DNA from: Selenomonas sp.
GTDB lineage: Bacteria; Bacillota_C; Negativicutes; Selenomonadales; Selenomonadaceae
Reading direction: 5' to 3'
Assembly: GCF_024693525.1 (NCBI RefSeq)
Contig: NZ_JAILKR010000051.1
Location: 1 to 62,839 of the forward strand
Length of the DNA stretch: 62,839 bases
Shown: one piece after another, positions 14,990-24,528 of the stretch
Layout: each line of letters begins with the position of its first letter
Position numbering within the stretch: the first letter of the stretch is position 1
Translations under genes and position numbers: made by a program
Notes under the pieces: model-generated
Database searches by the model: none
The model's input: only the letters and a program-made list of their open reading frames with translations
What the model was told of the DNA's origin: nothing

Positions 14990-15913
14990 CTATTCATTTA
15001 TTTTTATTATTCGCTTTATCTTCCTAACACACTTCATAGGTATATCAATCAACGTAATAATAACAACTTCTTTTTTCCCCATAAATACTCCCATAGCATC
15101 ATTAAAACCATCAATTTTATATGAACATGGTTTATGCATAATATTAAAATTCCAGTAGCAATCAGCCACAAATTTTTTATATGCATTTATCGTACTTTTA
15201 AGCGTATCCGCACTTATATCACCATCTTTGAATAAATCTAGTATTATTGATATCTCCTCAATAGCAAAAGCTTTATACAAATCATATGTGCCTTTATTCT
15301 CATGACCACTATATATATCATGTGACCATTTTGTATCATTTATAATGTATTTCCCTTTCGTGCGCTCCGCAAAAAGGACATCCGAATGAGGAGATATCTT
15401 AGTGTATTTATGGTCAAGCGGTATTTTTTCAAAATCCGTTCTCCACACCCCAACGCCTGTTGTCCATGATGCTATGTGTTTTAGTCCCTTAACAAAGCCA
15501 TCAAAACTATCGTATATCTTCTGTTTTTCTTGTCTCATGTCCAATGCACCGTTTGAAAGATATATAACAGGTTTTTCTGACATTGTATTTTTAACAATAC
15601 TTATCATCCAATCAATCGCTCCATTTTCTAACAAAGAACGATGATTGATAAACTTCAAATATTCACCGCTAGCCAGCCTAAGCGCTGCAATTTGATTTTC
15701 AAACATATATGCATTGGTACGCTTATAGATCAAATTCTCATGCTGGTGTGCATATTTTTCCATAGCAATATGAAAATCTTCATTATCTCCGTTATTGGTG
15801 ACAATGACTTCATACAGATTTAAATCAGCTTTTTGGCTATATATTTGGTCAAGAACTGGAAATACCCATTCCGAAACACCATTCGTAGGTATACATAAAG
15901 ATAAGTATCGCAT
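14990..15913 (-). CDS. Family 2 glycosyltransferase
   Basis: A 307-residue GT-A fold enzyme starting MRYLSLCIPTNGVSEWVFPV, with VIVTNNGDNEDF and ASGEYLKFINHRS as the donor and metal-binding region. This resembles deoxysugar transferases such as abequosyl- or Fuc4NAc-type enzymes. The sugar is not determinable from sequence alone. Its ATG overlaps the wecE stop (TGATG), so the two are coupled. Base composition is very AT-rich compared with flanking housekeeping genes. Confidence 0.82.
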   Translation of the reverse strand: MRYLSLCIPTNGVSEWVFPVLDQIYSQKADLNLYEVIVTNNGDNEDFHIAMEKYAHQHENLIYKRTNAYMFENQIAALRLASGEYLKFINHRSLLENGAIDWMISIVKNTMSEKPVIYLSNGALDMRQEKQKIYDSFDGFVKGLKHIASWTTGVGVWRTDFEKIPLDHKYTKISPHSDVLFAERTKGKYIINDTKWSHDIYSGHENKGTYDLYKAFAIEEISIILDLFKDGDISADTLKSTINAYKKFVADCYWNFNIMHKPCSYKIDGFNDAMGVFMGKKEVVIITLIDIPMKCVRKIKRIIKINE

Positions 15914-17055
15914 CAATGATTACCCTCACCATCAAAGAACTCGTGTACCTTTGCTATTACCTTATCTAAATCCTGAGAAGTAATATCATAATACAAAGGC
16001 AATCTCACCAAACGGTCACTCTCTGCCGTTGTATATTTATCTTCGCCATCAAAACGACCATATTTCAATCCTGCTGGAGCAGAATGTAATGGCACATAGT
16101 GGAATACGCAAAGGACATCATTTTCCTTCATGAACTTTATAAACCTTGTTCTTTGCTCTAAACTGCTGCATTTAATGTAGAACATGTGCGCATTATGGAC
16201 GCATTCATTCGGCACTGCTGGCAATTCTATCTGCCATTCATGAATATGCGGAGATAATTCATTCCAATAACGCTGCCATGTAGATAATCTGTTTTGTTGA
16301 ATTTTTTCTACCATTTCCAACTGTGCCCAAAGATATGCAGCATTTAAATCACTCTGCAAATAACTGTCACCATATTCTACCCAATTGTATTTTGCTACCT
16401 GTCCACGGAAAAAAGCCGTTCTATTCGTCCCTTTCTCGCGATATATCTCTGCCAAAGAATCAAACTTTTCATTATTGATAAGAATTGCTCCGCCTTCTCC
16501 CATAGAAAGATTTTTAGTTTCATGAAAAGAAAAACAGCCGAAATCACCAATTGTTCCACAATATTTCCCTTTGTACGTACTGGTTATAGCTTGAGCAGCG
16601 TCTTCCACTACAAATATATTATGACGCTTGGCAATAGCCATTATTGTATCCATCTCACAAGCTACGCCTGCATAATGAACCGGAACAATTACCTTAGTTC
16701 GTTCTGTAATAGCCGCCTCAATCTTTGTTTCATCGATATTCATCGTATCGGGGCGAATATCGACAAAAACCAGTTTAGCACCCCTTAATGCAAATGCATT
16801 TGCCGTAGACGAAAATGTGAATGACGGCAGAATGACCTCATCCCCCGGTTTTACATCGCATAACAACGCTGCCATATCAAGAGCTGTAGACCCAGATGTA
16901 GTAAGCAGTGCCTTATGGGCACCGAATTTTTTCTCAATCCACTCATTACACAATTTTGTATACTTGCCATCACCACATATTTTATGATTTTCTACGGCAT
17001 CTCGCATGTAATCAAATGCCTTAGGAATAAATGGTGGCACATTAAAATGAATCAT
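15913..17055 (-). CDS. wecE: dTDP-4-amino-4,6-dideoxygalactose transaminase
   Basis: This PLP aminotransferase (DegT/DnrJ/EryC1 family) makes dTDP-Fuc4N from dTDP-4-keto-6-deoxyglucose. The 380-residue protein has LLTTSGSTALDMAALL, DEVILPSFTFSSTANAF, VVEDAAQAI and the lysine region FSFHETKNLSMGEGGA. Length and motifs fit WecE/RffA. ATG 17055 is preceded by AAAGGGG. The acetyltransferase gene directly upstream could be the Fuc4N N-acetyltransferase partner (WecD role), though it belongs to a different fold. Confidence 0.88.
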   Translation of the reverse strand: MIHFNVPPFIPKAFDYMRDAVENHKICGDGKYTKLCNEWIEKKFGAHKALLTTSGSTALDMAALLCDVKPGDEVILPSFTFSSTANAFALRGAKLVFVDIRPDTMNIDETKIEAAITERTKVIVPVHYAGVACEMDTIMAIAKRHNIFVVEDAAQAITSTYKGKYCGTIGDFGCFSFHETKNLSMGEGGAILINNEKFDSLAEIYREKGTNRTAFFRGQVAKYNWVEYGDSYLQSDLNAAYLWAQLEMVEKIQQNRLSTWQRYWNELSPHIHEWQIELPAVPNECVHNAHMFYIKCSSLEQRTRFIKFMKENDVLCVFHYVPLHSAPAGLKYGRFDGEDKYTTAESDRLVRLPLYYDITSQDLDKVIAKVHEFFDGEGNH

Positions 17056-17090
17056 TTTTTTCCCCTTTTCTACTAACGACAACTGACTTT

Positions 17091-17753
17091 TTATACTTTT
17101 ATCCACTGTTCTATATCCCCATTCCAAACCTTTATCACTCGCGCTGGACTCCCCACGGCAATGGAATTGGCAGGAATATTATGCGTTACCGTAGTATGAC
17201 TGCCGATAATGCATCCTTCACCAATCGTGACCCCAGGGAGAATCGTTACAAACTCCCCTATCCAACAACGATCACCAATTTCCACACTTTTACCTGTGGT
17301 CAATTTTCTGTCCCTCGGCGGAATGCCCGGACTATCTGCATCTGCCCCGCAATAAACACCATGGTTATGATCCGTGATATATATCTTGCTGCCCATCAAC
17401 ACATCGTCACCAATGACAATCCGATGGTTACAACCGATATGGACATACTCCCCCACACTTACCCTGTCACCGATAATCAATTGCGGCGAAAACATCTGCC
17501 CGGCCGCCTCATAATCCGTAATCGCCTCCAGCCACAAACCACGCCCAGCAGTGAAGCCTTTTCCTATTTGCATCGAGTCCACGCCACCTAATCGCGCATC
17601 AGGAAAAATCGACATATCACAGCGGCCAAAGACACTAAGACAAAATAACAATTTCGCTATACGCTGATAGTAAAAACGTAATGCCCATAGCATTCCATGT
17701 TTTTTTAGCCTTTTTTTGCACAACTGCAAACGATATAGCCACAAACCTCCCAA
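17091..17753 (-). CDS. Hexapeptide-repeat acyltransferase (WcaF/LbH type)
   Basis: A ~220-residue left-handed beta-helix acetyltransferase. Hexapeptide repeats run from about residue 90 (IGDRVSVGEYVHIGCNHRIV, VLMGSKIYITDHNHGVY, then ILPGVTIGEGCIIGSHTTVT and SIAVGSPARVIK). It probably O- or N-acetylates a sugar of the polysaccharide. The TTG at 17753 is 8 bases after AAGGAGG; a GTG at 17774 lies ahead of that site. wecE starts 35 bases downstream. Confidence 0.82.
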   Translation of the reverse strand: MGGLWLYRLQLCKKRLKKHGMLWALRFYYQRIAKLLFCLSVFGRCDMSIFPDARLGGVDSMQIGKGFTAGRGLWLEAITDYEAAGQMFSPQLIIGDRVSVGEYVHIGCNHRIVIGDDVLMGSKIYITDHNHGVYCGADADSPGIPPRDRKLTTGKSVEIGDRCWIGEFVTILPGVTIGEGCIIGSHTTVTHNIPANSIAVGSPARVIKVWNGDIEQWIKV

Positions 17754-17892
17754 AAGCCAATCCTCCTTTAACACATCGTTACATAGTGCCTCTCTTAAAT
17801 TTTTCTTGTAATATGGTTAAGAAAATTCATACACTACGCAGATGTGATACCACCGCAAAATAAGATGTATTTACTGATATCCCCTTTAACAA

Positions 17893-18153
17893 TTATTTAT
17901 CGTTTTTTTGCTCTCGCATTGAATTCAGCGTAGTAGCAGTAGCTGGCACAAAAACCAACATTGCCGTTATAATAGGTATAAACCCAGCTGCAAAAAGGTT
18001 ATTTATATCGATTGTTAACTCAAACATCCAATTAATTATTTTTATAATACCGACAAAAAATGGTAACATTACTGCAATAGACAACATACCAAATACAAAT
18101 GATAAAACATAATCATAAAGCAACTTTCTTCTCGGCTTTGACATAAATTTCAT
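17893..18153 (-). CDS. Small membrane protein, unknown
   Basis: An 86-residue protein with two hydrophobic segments (FVFGMLSIAVMLPFFVGIIK and FAAGFIPIITAMLVFVPATA) between basic ends. ATG 18153 follows AGAGGTGA by 8 bases. It lies between glycosyltransferase genes in the AT-rich part of the polysaccharide locus. I recognise no family. Confidence 0.6.
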   Translation of the reverse strand: MKFMSKPRRKLLYDYVLSFVFGMLSIAVMLPFFVGIIKIINWMFELTIDINNLFAAGFIPIITAMLVFVPATATTLNSMREQKNDK

Positions 18154-18364
18154 AAACAAATTCACCTCTTCTTTTAGACTATGTAAATTTCCATATTGGA
18201 TTTTGTATCTTAAATATTTTCCCTTAGTGTCTGCCTCTAACCGTTACAACCCGCGTCTAGCAGTTTTAATCTAATTGATAGATTTAACTAAATTAAACTT
18301 CCAAAATATCCGAGCCAAAAGCATCAGCACTTCGCCAGCGGAATCCTCTTTTTAAAAATGATAT

Positions 18365-19261
18365 TCATACTTTATCCATCGGGGCTTTACACTCAAATCG
18401 AGAATCACGTATACCAAATAACAGCTTCACAAACATCCACATACGCTTATATTGATGTCGGCGAAACCTGTTCCATATCATGACCAATGAACTCAGATAT
18501 ACCGTAGGAATATATTGTGGATAAAATTTCCATGTAAATAGCAATCTATTTCGCATAGAATAATAATCAGCCAGTTCTGATTTTTCTTCCGGATGTTTAG
18601 CATTAGCCCCCACAACCGCTCCCTCTTTATGATAAACAACACTTCGCGGTTCGCAGGATAATTTAAACTTACCACGAGCTCTTTCAGCCCAATCTGTTTC
18701 TTCAAAATATAGGAAATAATCTTCACACATCAATCCTATTTTCTTCAAGAATTCCCTACTAACAAAAACAGAAGCACCAATAACATAGTCTATATATGGA
18801 ATATCTTTTTCATCTAAAATAGTGCCTGATAAAGCGATCCATGGCTTATAGGTACCACCATAACCTTGGATACATGATCGATCCCAAGAATAAACTAATT
18901 TCGATCCGCACAATCCTATCTCAGGTCTTTTTTCCATATGTTCGACTAACCAGGATAATGCATCATCTTCTACCGTTGTATCATTATTTAATATCCAACA
19001 ATAATCCATATCTTCACAAGATAATGCATGTTTTAATGCTACATTATTACCAGCAGCATATCCTCGGTTATTATCTAGTGGCATAAACACTACTTTTTCT
19101 TTGTCCAATGCATATTTTGATAAAACATCCCTTGAATCATCTATAGATGCATTATCGACCAGTATTATTTTATACTCATTAAACCTTAATTTCAGCAATG
19201 ATTCTAAACATAATATAGTATCTTTTGCATTGTTATAATTCAAAACACAAATATATACCAT
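18365..19261 (-). CDS. Family 2 glycosyltransferase (rhamnosyltransferase-like)
   Basis: A 298-residue enzyme with the GT2 hallmarks VYICVLNYNNAKDTILCLES, ILVDNASIDDS, DNNRGYAAGNNVAL, the WILNNDTTVEDD metal motif and DYFLYFEETDWAERARG. The pattern is that of WbbL-type rhamnosyltransferases, but the donor is uncertain. It starts just after the polymerase gene and is the last gene of the run from the main promoter at 25953. Confidence 0.85.
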   Translation of the reverse strand: MVYICVLNYNNAKDTILCLESLLKLRFNEYKIILVDNASIDDSRDVLSKYALDKEKVVFMPLDNNRGYAAGNNVALKHALSCEDMDYCWILNNDTTVEDDALSWLVEHMEKRPEIGLCGSKLVYSWDRSCIQGYGGTYKPWIALSGTILDEKDIPYIDYVIGASVFVSREFLKKIGLMCEDYFLYFEETDWAERARGKFKLSCEPRSVVYHKEGAVVGANAKHPEEKSELADYYSMRNRLLFTWKFYPQYIPTVYLSSLVMIWNRFRRHQYKRMWMFVKLLFGIRDSRFECKAPMDKV

Positions 19262-19262
19262 C

Positions 19263-20522
19263 TTATAATATCCCCACTATAGATGTTTTTTGATTTTCCC
19301 TCTTGATATTTTTAGCTAACACTGCAAAAAACAAAATTGAATCGTAATAAAAATTAGCAAAACATAGCAATCCAATAACCACAAACATGGCCGATACTTT
19401 CCAATAATTATTTAATTCATATTTACTAAATCGCCAAAAGCTTAAAATAACAAACATAAAAAAAGGCAATCCAAAATATGCCATATACTGAAAAAATATT
19501 CCTTTAATGGACAATCCGCTTCCAGTTGTATCATTAACCATCCAAAGTATCTCCCTAGCGGATAAGCTAAAAAGAGGCACATAGGAATTTAATAAGTCAA
19601 AGGCATCTACATAATATTCTCTTAATATACTTTGAAACGCACCATACCCAGTCCCAAAAGGATAATCAATAACAATCATTACACTTGCAAGAATAGAGGA
19701 CACTCGTGTAGCAAAAGATGTGGCATCAGATAAATCATGAACAAAACTATCCAATATGAGATTTTGAAATACAACATACCCCACTATTCCTACAGTAAGT
19801 ATCAACAATGGTTTAAAAAATATATTTACATTGTCATTTAACAATATCCCAACTATAGCAGCAATCATCAAACATAAAACAGTACCTTTTGACCCACCAA
19901 GCAAAACAACACCAATCATCGATATTGCATAAATTATTTTTAGATATTTTCTATCACTGGCTTCTATGCTTAGCAGTCCCAAAATCATAGTTGTAAACGA
20001 AAACCAACTTGTTTCCGAAGCAAACCCATGAAATCTTTCATCACCTAATGAGCGATGTATTATCCACCCCATATCAACCTTTAAAACATCGCATAACCCC
20101 CATCCCAACATATCTATCAAAAAAGCAATCCAAATATATTTTTTTATTAACGGCAATCTATTTCTACAAACATAAAATACATAAACTTGTAAAAACAAAC
20201 TAATACATCCAGTTATTGTTTTATATAAAGAAATTGTAATTTCCTCATTTACCCACAAACACATAAGGAGCGAAAAAACGATAACATACGCAAATACCCC
20301 AATTATAACATACAACCTACGAGCCATAATATTACGCCTATAAATTGCATAAAAACTTGATAGTAAAACCATTATAATAAGCGGTATATTAGATAAATAT
20401 AATCCCACATAGTTCAATGCAGTTTCTGATAAACCAGAATCTTGAAATGGCAACAAAAAAAGAAATAATATGAACAATGCATTCATACTATATTGATACA
20501 ATGATTTCGTTGAAACATCCAT
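19263..20522 (-). CDS. O-antigen polymerase-like membrane protein, Wzy
   Basis: A 419-residue protein with about 10-12 membrane segments and a large central loop (VHRSLGDERFHGFASETSWF, FATRVSSILASVMIVIDYPF, GTGYGAFQSILREYY), as in Wzy polymerases. It should join repeat units at the outer face of the inner membrane. ATG 20522 overlaps the hddC stop (TGATG). Wzy proteins are poorly conserved, so the call rests on topology and context. Confidence 0.75.
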   Translation of the reverse strand: MDVSTKSLYQYSMNALFILFLFLLPFQDSGLSETALNYVGLYLSNIPLIIMVLLSSFYAIYRRNIMARRLYVIIGVFAYVIVFSLLMCLWVNEEITISLYKTITGCISLFLQVYVFYVCRNRLPLIKKYIWIAFLIDMLGWGLCDVLKVDMGWIIHRSLGDERFHGFASETSWFSFTTMILGLLSIEASDRKYLKIIYAISMIGVVLLGGSKGTVLCLMIAAIVGILLNDNVNIFFKPLLILTVGIVGYVVFQNLILDSFVHDLSDATSFATRVSSILASVMIVIDYPFGTGYGAFQSILREYYVDAFDLLNSYVPLFSLSAREILWMVNDTTGSGLSIKGIFFQYMAYFGLPFFMFVILSFWRFSKYELNNYWKVSAMFVVIGLLCFANFYYDSILFFAVLAKNIKRENQKTSIVGIL

Positions 20523-21220
20523 CAAGACATCTCCTCATACGCGGAAAAATATTTCTTAGCAGTATTATAATCACTTGGTATTCCAATATCTACAAAAAAG
20601 CCTCTATCTTTTATGCCGTAAATTTCCAACAATTCTATATTCAAAGATAAATATTCTTCAAAAGAAAATTTCTTATTTTCGTCCTTTAAAAGCGATCGAT
20701 TCATATAGTATACACCGCCATTAATAAGACCATGATGCGAAAATTTCTTTTCATTAAAAGAGATGATACGACCAGATTTTTCCTCAACCGTACCATATCT
20801 ATCAAAGTCATTCATTTCCTTTAACGAGAGCAATATATCCACATTTTTCTGCTTACAATAATCTACCATCTTATTATAATCAACTTGAAAATACGTATCG
20901 CCATTCAATACAAAAACCCTATTCTCATGACAGCTATTCATAGCTTGCCTTATTGCACCACCAGTTAATAAAGGCTTATCCTCTATCGAATAGGAAAGTC
21001 GCATTCCCTTATAGTTATCGCCGTAGTAACGAATAATAACTTCATGCATATAACCAACAGCAAGAACCACATGCGAAAACCCCGCCTTATACAAATCATT
21101 TAAAATAAACGTTAAAAACGGTGTCCCTTTGTCATCCATTGGCGCCATTGGCTTTGGCACATCTGAAACCACTTGTCGCAACCGCGTTCCGAAACCACCT
21201 GCTAATATAATCGCTTCCAT
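20522..21220 (-). CDS. hddC: Sugar-1-phosphate nucleotidyltransferase, HddC-like
   Basis: A 232-residue nucleotidyltransferase starting MEAIILAGGFGTRLRQVV, with the PKPMAPM substrate loop and VFVLNGDTYFQVD metal site. Next to a heptose kinase it is best read as D-glycero-alpha-D-manno-heptose-1-phosphate guanylyltransferase, giving GDP-heptose. ATG 21220 is 6 bases after AGAGGG; the ATG at 21226 overlaps that site. It overlaps wzy downstream and lies tight against hddA. Confidence 0.8.
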   Translation of the reverse strand: MEAIILAGGFGTRLRQVVSDVPKPMAPMDDKGTPFLTFILNDLYKAGFSHVVLAVGYMHEVIIRYYGDNYKGMRLSYSIEDKPLLTGGAIRQAMNSCHENRVFVLNGDTYFQVDYNKMVDYCKQKNVDILLSLKEMNDFDRYGTVEEKSGRIISFNEKKFSHHGLINGGVYYMNRSLLKDENKKFSFEEYLSLNIELLEIYGIKDRGFFVDIGIPSDYNTAKKYFSAYEEMS

Positions 21221-21222
21221 AT

Positions 21223-22242
21223 TCATCCCTCTTTACGGAATCGCTCTGGAATTTCATAGTCTTCCGCCTTAAAATAAATAACCTGCGTTCCATCTGACTC
21301 AAAGGAAAATGGCACATACAAAAGGCCTTTTAATGCATCCAAAACTTTAGACTGCTTTTCTTGTTCTACATAGAAAAGTAAAAAACCACCGCCGCCAGCG
21401 CCTAAGAGCTTCCCCCCTAATGCACCTGCACTAATTGCCTTTTTATATATCTCATCAATATTATCTGTAGATATATTCGATGAGATTCCTTTTTTCAATT
21501 TCCATGTGTAATCGAGCAACCTACCAAATTCATTAATATCTTTACTAGTATCCGTAAGAATATTTTCTGCTTCGCTTACAAGAGACTTCATTTCTTGTAA
21601 TTGCTTAATTTTTTCAGATATATTTTTTTTAGTCTGTTGCTGTACATCTGATGAAAATCTAGAAAACCCAGTAAAAAACAACATCAAATTGCTATTAAAT
21701 TCTTTTTTCTTCTGATTCGAAATGATAATCGGATTTACCTTGTAGCCATCTTTTGTCATATCAATACGATTCAAACCACCAAACGCAGCAGCTATTTGAT
21801 CTTGTATACCACCTGCTTCTTTGCACAAAACACGTTCAGCATATATAGCCTCATCAGCCAATCGCTTTTTATCTACACGTTTTCCCTTCATACCGTAGAA
21901 AGCATTCAGCATACCTACTGCGAAAGAAGATGATGTCCCCAATCCTGTGCGTGCTGGCAAATCAGCTTCATATGACAGACGAATCTCATGCATCTCTTTG
22001 AATTTCATTAGGTTGCGTATTAACGGATGTTCAATTTTCTCAACATCCTTCACCCGTTCTGTTTTTGCGTAAACAAATTCGCTAGTATAATCGAAGAATC
22101 TTGGCAAATGGCGTACTGTTACATAACAGTATTTATCAAAAGTAGTCGATAACACCGAACCGCCATATTCTTCATAAAACTCCTTTATATCCGTACCGCC
22201 GCCAAAAAAGGACATGCGAAATGGTGTCTTTGTGATAATCAA
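21223..22242 (-). CDS. hddA: D-glycero-alpha-D-manno-heptose-7-phosphate kinase (GHMP family)
   Basis: A 339-residue GHMP kinase. It has KTPFRMSFFGGGTDIKEFYE, the ATP-binding PARTGLGTSSSFAVGML and a C-terminal GALGGKLLGAGGGGFLLFY. The HddA subfamily phosphorylates heptose-7-phosphate at C1. The start is a TTG directly after the preceding glycosyltransferase. The companion genes gmhA and gmhB are not in this window. Confidence 0.82.
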   Translation of the reverse strand: MIITKTPFRMSFFGGGTDIKEFYEEYGGSVLSTTFDKYCYVTVRHLPRFFDYTSEFVYAKTERVKDVEKIEHPLIRNLMKFKEMHEIRLSYEADLPARTGLGTSSSFAVGMLNAFYGMKGKRVDKKRLADEAIYAERVLCKEAGGIQDQIAAAFGGLNRIDMTKDGYKVNPIIISNQKKKEFNSNLMLFFTGFSRFSSDVQQQTKKNISEKIKQLQEMKSLVSEAENILTDTSKDINEFGRLLDYTWKLKKGISSNISTDNIDEIYKKAISAGALGGKLLGAGGGGFLLFYVEQEKQSKVLDALKGLLYVPFSFESDGTQVIYFKAEDYEIPERFRKEG

Positions 22243-22247
22243 TTATT

Positions 22248-23423
22248 TCAGCACTCACTTTCGGACAAATTATTTAAAAACTTCAACAGGCTTTTCCTTT
22301 GGTCATAGTTTTCTCTTACATACATTTGAGCATTATCCACAATTTCTCTTGCGTATTGCTCTTCTCCGAATAGTTTCTTTATATTTTCTGCCATCTCTTT
22401 TGCATCATCGGTAACGATGATATCTCTCCCATGTAATAAACCAGTTCCCTCATTACCAACAGATGTTGCTACGACAGGCAGCCCTTCTATCACAGCATTG
22501 ATTGTTTTTAATTTAACCCCTGCACCATGAAGCATTGGATTAACAAATACAGTCGCCTCATTATAAAGTGGTTCCAACTCATCTGGAGAATCATATACCT
22601 CAATATTGTTATATTTCAGCGCAAGTTTCTTCAGCCACTTAATACTCTGCCCACGTGAATTTCCTGCTATAACTAGCTTATATTGGGGAATATCATTTAA
22701 TAATGGATGCACATTTTCAATATAGAATCGGATTCCTTCTTGATTATTTACCATAAAAAAAGAACCAACCATAAGTACACAATTATTTTTTAGATCTCTC
22801 CGTTTAAAGTCTAAAGCAACCGCTGTCGGTAAAAAACATCCATTCATCCAGGGATATTTCTTTTTATAGTCTTCCACTTCGTCATGAGAAACGAACATTA
22901 CATTAGGTATATTTCGAATTAATTTCTCATCAAATGATTTAAACTTTCGCGATTCCCAATAGTAATAAATCTTTTTCACCCACGATGACGTTGCTTGACC
23001 TAACCCTTTAAAATAGGTCGATTCATCATTATTCATTCGTAATATTTTATGTTTAACTCGTAGTGTATCATTCTCTAAAACATCATATACATAAGAGCCA
23101 TTTAAGATTATATAATCATAGGCCTTTTCGAATTTAATATGTTTTAAGCATCTGCGCGATACCATCTGTAAGGGACGATTGTACAGCATATCTAGTAAAC
23201 GATTTTTTCGTGGCAAAATAGTAATCTCATCAACATATTGTTTTACAACTGCCATATAATCGTCACGAGGATATGTCTTCACCGTACATATTAAATGTAT
23301 ATATCCTCCCATCTCATGAATTGTTATTATTCGATTCCATGCATCTACACGTCCTCCATGATTAGGTGGATAAACAAAATCTCCCTCAATAAGCAAAAAT
23401 CTATTTAAGTCTTTATTACTCAT
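22248..23423 (-). CDS. Glycosyltransferase family 4/1
   Basis: A 391-residue GT-B fold enzyme. The C-terminal donor domain shows VLMVGSFFMVNNQEGIRFYI, YDSPDELEPLYNEATVFVNP, GAGVKLKTINAVIEGLPVVA and TSVGNEGTGL. It extends the repeat unit on the cytoplasmic side of the membrane. Its ATG overlaps the stop of the next glycosyltransferase gene upstream. The donor and acceptor are unknown. Confidence 0.83.
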   Translation of the reverse strand: MSNKDLNRFLLIEGDFVYPPNHGGRVDAWNRIITIHEMGGYIHLICTVKTYPRDDYMAVVKQYVDEITILPRKNRLLDMLYNRPLQMVSRRCLKHIKFEKAYDYIILNGSYVYDVLENDTLRVKHKILRMNNDESTYFKGLGQATSSWVKKIYYYWESRKFKSFDEKLIRNIPNVMFVSHDEVEDYKKKYPWMNGCFLPTAVALDFKRRDLKNNCVLMVGSFFMVNNQEGIRFYIENVHPLLNDIPQYKLVIAGNSRGQSIKWLKKLALKYNNIEVYDSPDELEPLYNEATVFVNPMLHGAGVKLKTINAVIEGLPVVATSVGNEGTGLLHGRDIIVTDDAKEMAENIKKLFGEEQYAREIVDNAQMYVRENYDQRKSLLKFLNNLSESEC

Positions 23424-24528
23424 CTTTAATCCTTCTTGAATCTATTATTGTCTTTACCAAAGATTTATAGCATTTCATTGTATTATTAATCATATTATCT
23501 ACTGTAAATAAATTTATATATAGTTCCTTTCCCTTAACCCCCATTTTCCAATAACTATTTTTCTCTTTTGGTAGAACCTCTAACACATTCTCTGCCTTAA
23601 AATCAACAATCAATCCATTTTCTTTGTCAACAATCAATTCTGGCAAAGCTCCATTTCTGCTAGCAATTACCGCTTTCCCATACTTCATTGCTTCTACCGC
23701 TACCAACCCGAAAGCTTCCCAACGCGAAGGCATAACTACCGCATCACAGTTTGCATAGTATTGGGCCAATTTATCATATGATAGCCAACCTAGAAATGTG
23801 ATATTTTCCGAGTCTTTTTTTTTGATACAATAATCATTTCCCACGACATTATCGCCAATTAATGTAAGATGAATATCTTTTCTTTTGATGTTATTCATGG
23901 CATCCAGCAACAAATCCACGCCTTTTTGGGGATCAAATCTTCCTACGAATAGTAGATTGATTTTATTTTTGTCATAGTAATCAAAATTTGAATAATCAAT
24001 GTCCATTCCATCTTTAGGTATTCCACTGTATATTAATCGTAGTTTTTCGCTAGGAATTCCATATTCCACCGCATGATTCATCTCATACTTTGACACATTA
24101 ACAATCACATCGGTACAACTAGATAAAACCTTTTCAATCCACGCATATATCTTCTTTTTATATGTCGCAGTATCTCTAAGGAATGCCCAACCGTGGGCGT
24201 TATATATAATTTTCGGTCTTTTTTTTACTAGCAAATATGGCAACCGCATCATAACGCCAGCCCAGGTACTATGACAATAAATAATATCAGGTTGTATTTC
24301 ACATACAAACCTCAATAACTGAGGTATTGTTTTTAAGGCCCCGAACATCGAACGTTTATAATGATAATAATGAATATGACTTGCTGCTAATGGCCAATCA
24401 TGATCTGATTTTTCTTCAGCTAATACTAAATAATCCTCAATATCATTTTCGGCCGGATGGTGTAACAACATTTTTATATATGTCGCTACACCACCTTGAA
24501 CATATTCTCCCACATGAAGTATTTTCAC
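23416..24528 (-). CDS. Glycosyltransferase family 4
   Basis: A 370-residue GT-B enzyme starting with KILHVGEYVQGGVATYIKML. The donor domain has INLLFVGRFDPQKGVDLLLD, WLSYDKLAQYYANCDAVVMP and SRWEAFGLVAVEAMKYGKAV, with the family's E-x7-E pattern. The GTG start overlaps the wzz stop (GTGA), showing tight coupling in the operon. Confidence 0.87.
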   Translation of the reverse strand: MKILHVGEYVQGGVATYIKMLLHHPAENDIEDYLVLAEEKSDHDWPLAASHIHYYHYKRSMFGALKTIPQLLRFVCEIQPDIIYCHSTWAGVMMRLPYLLVKKRPKIIYNAHGWAFLRDTATYKKKIYAWIEKVLSSCTDVIVNVSKYEMNHAVEYGIPSEKLRLIYSGIPKDGMDIDYSNFDYYDKNKINLLFVGRFDPQKGVDLLLDAMNNIKRKDIHLTLIGDNVVGNDYCIKKKDSENITFLGWLSYDKLAQYYANCDAVVMPSRWEAFGLVAVEAMKYGKAVIASRNGALPELIVDKENGLIVDFKAENVLEVLPKEKNSYWKMGVKGKELYINLFTVDNMINNTMKCYKSLVKTIIDSRRIKDE

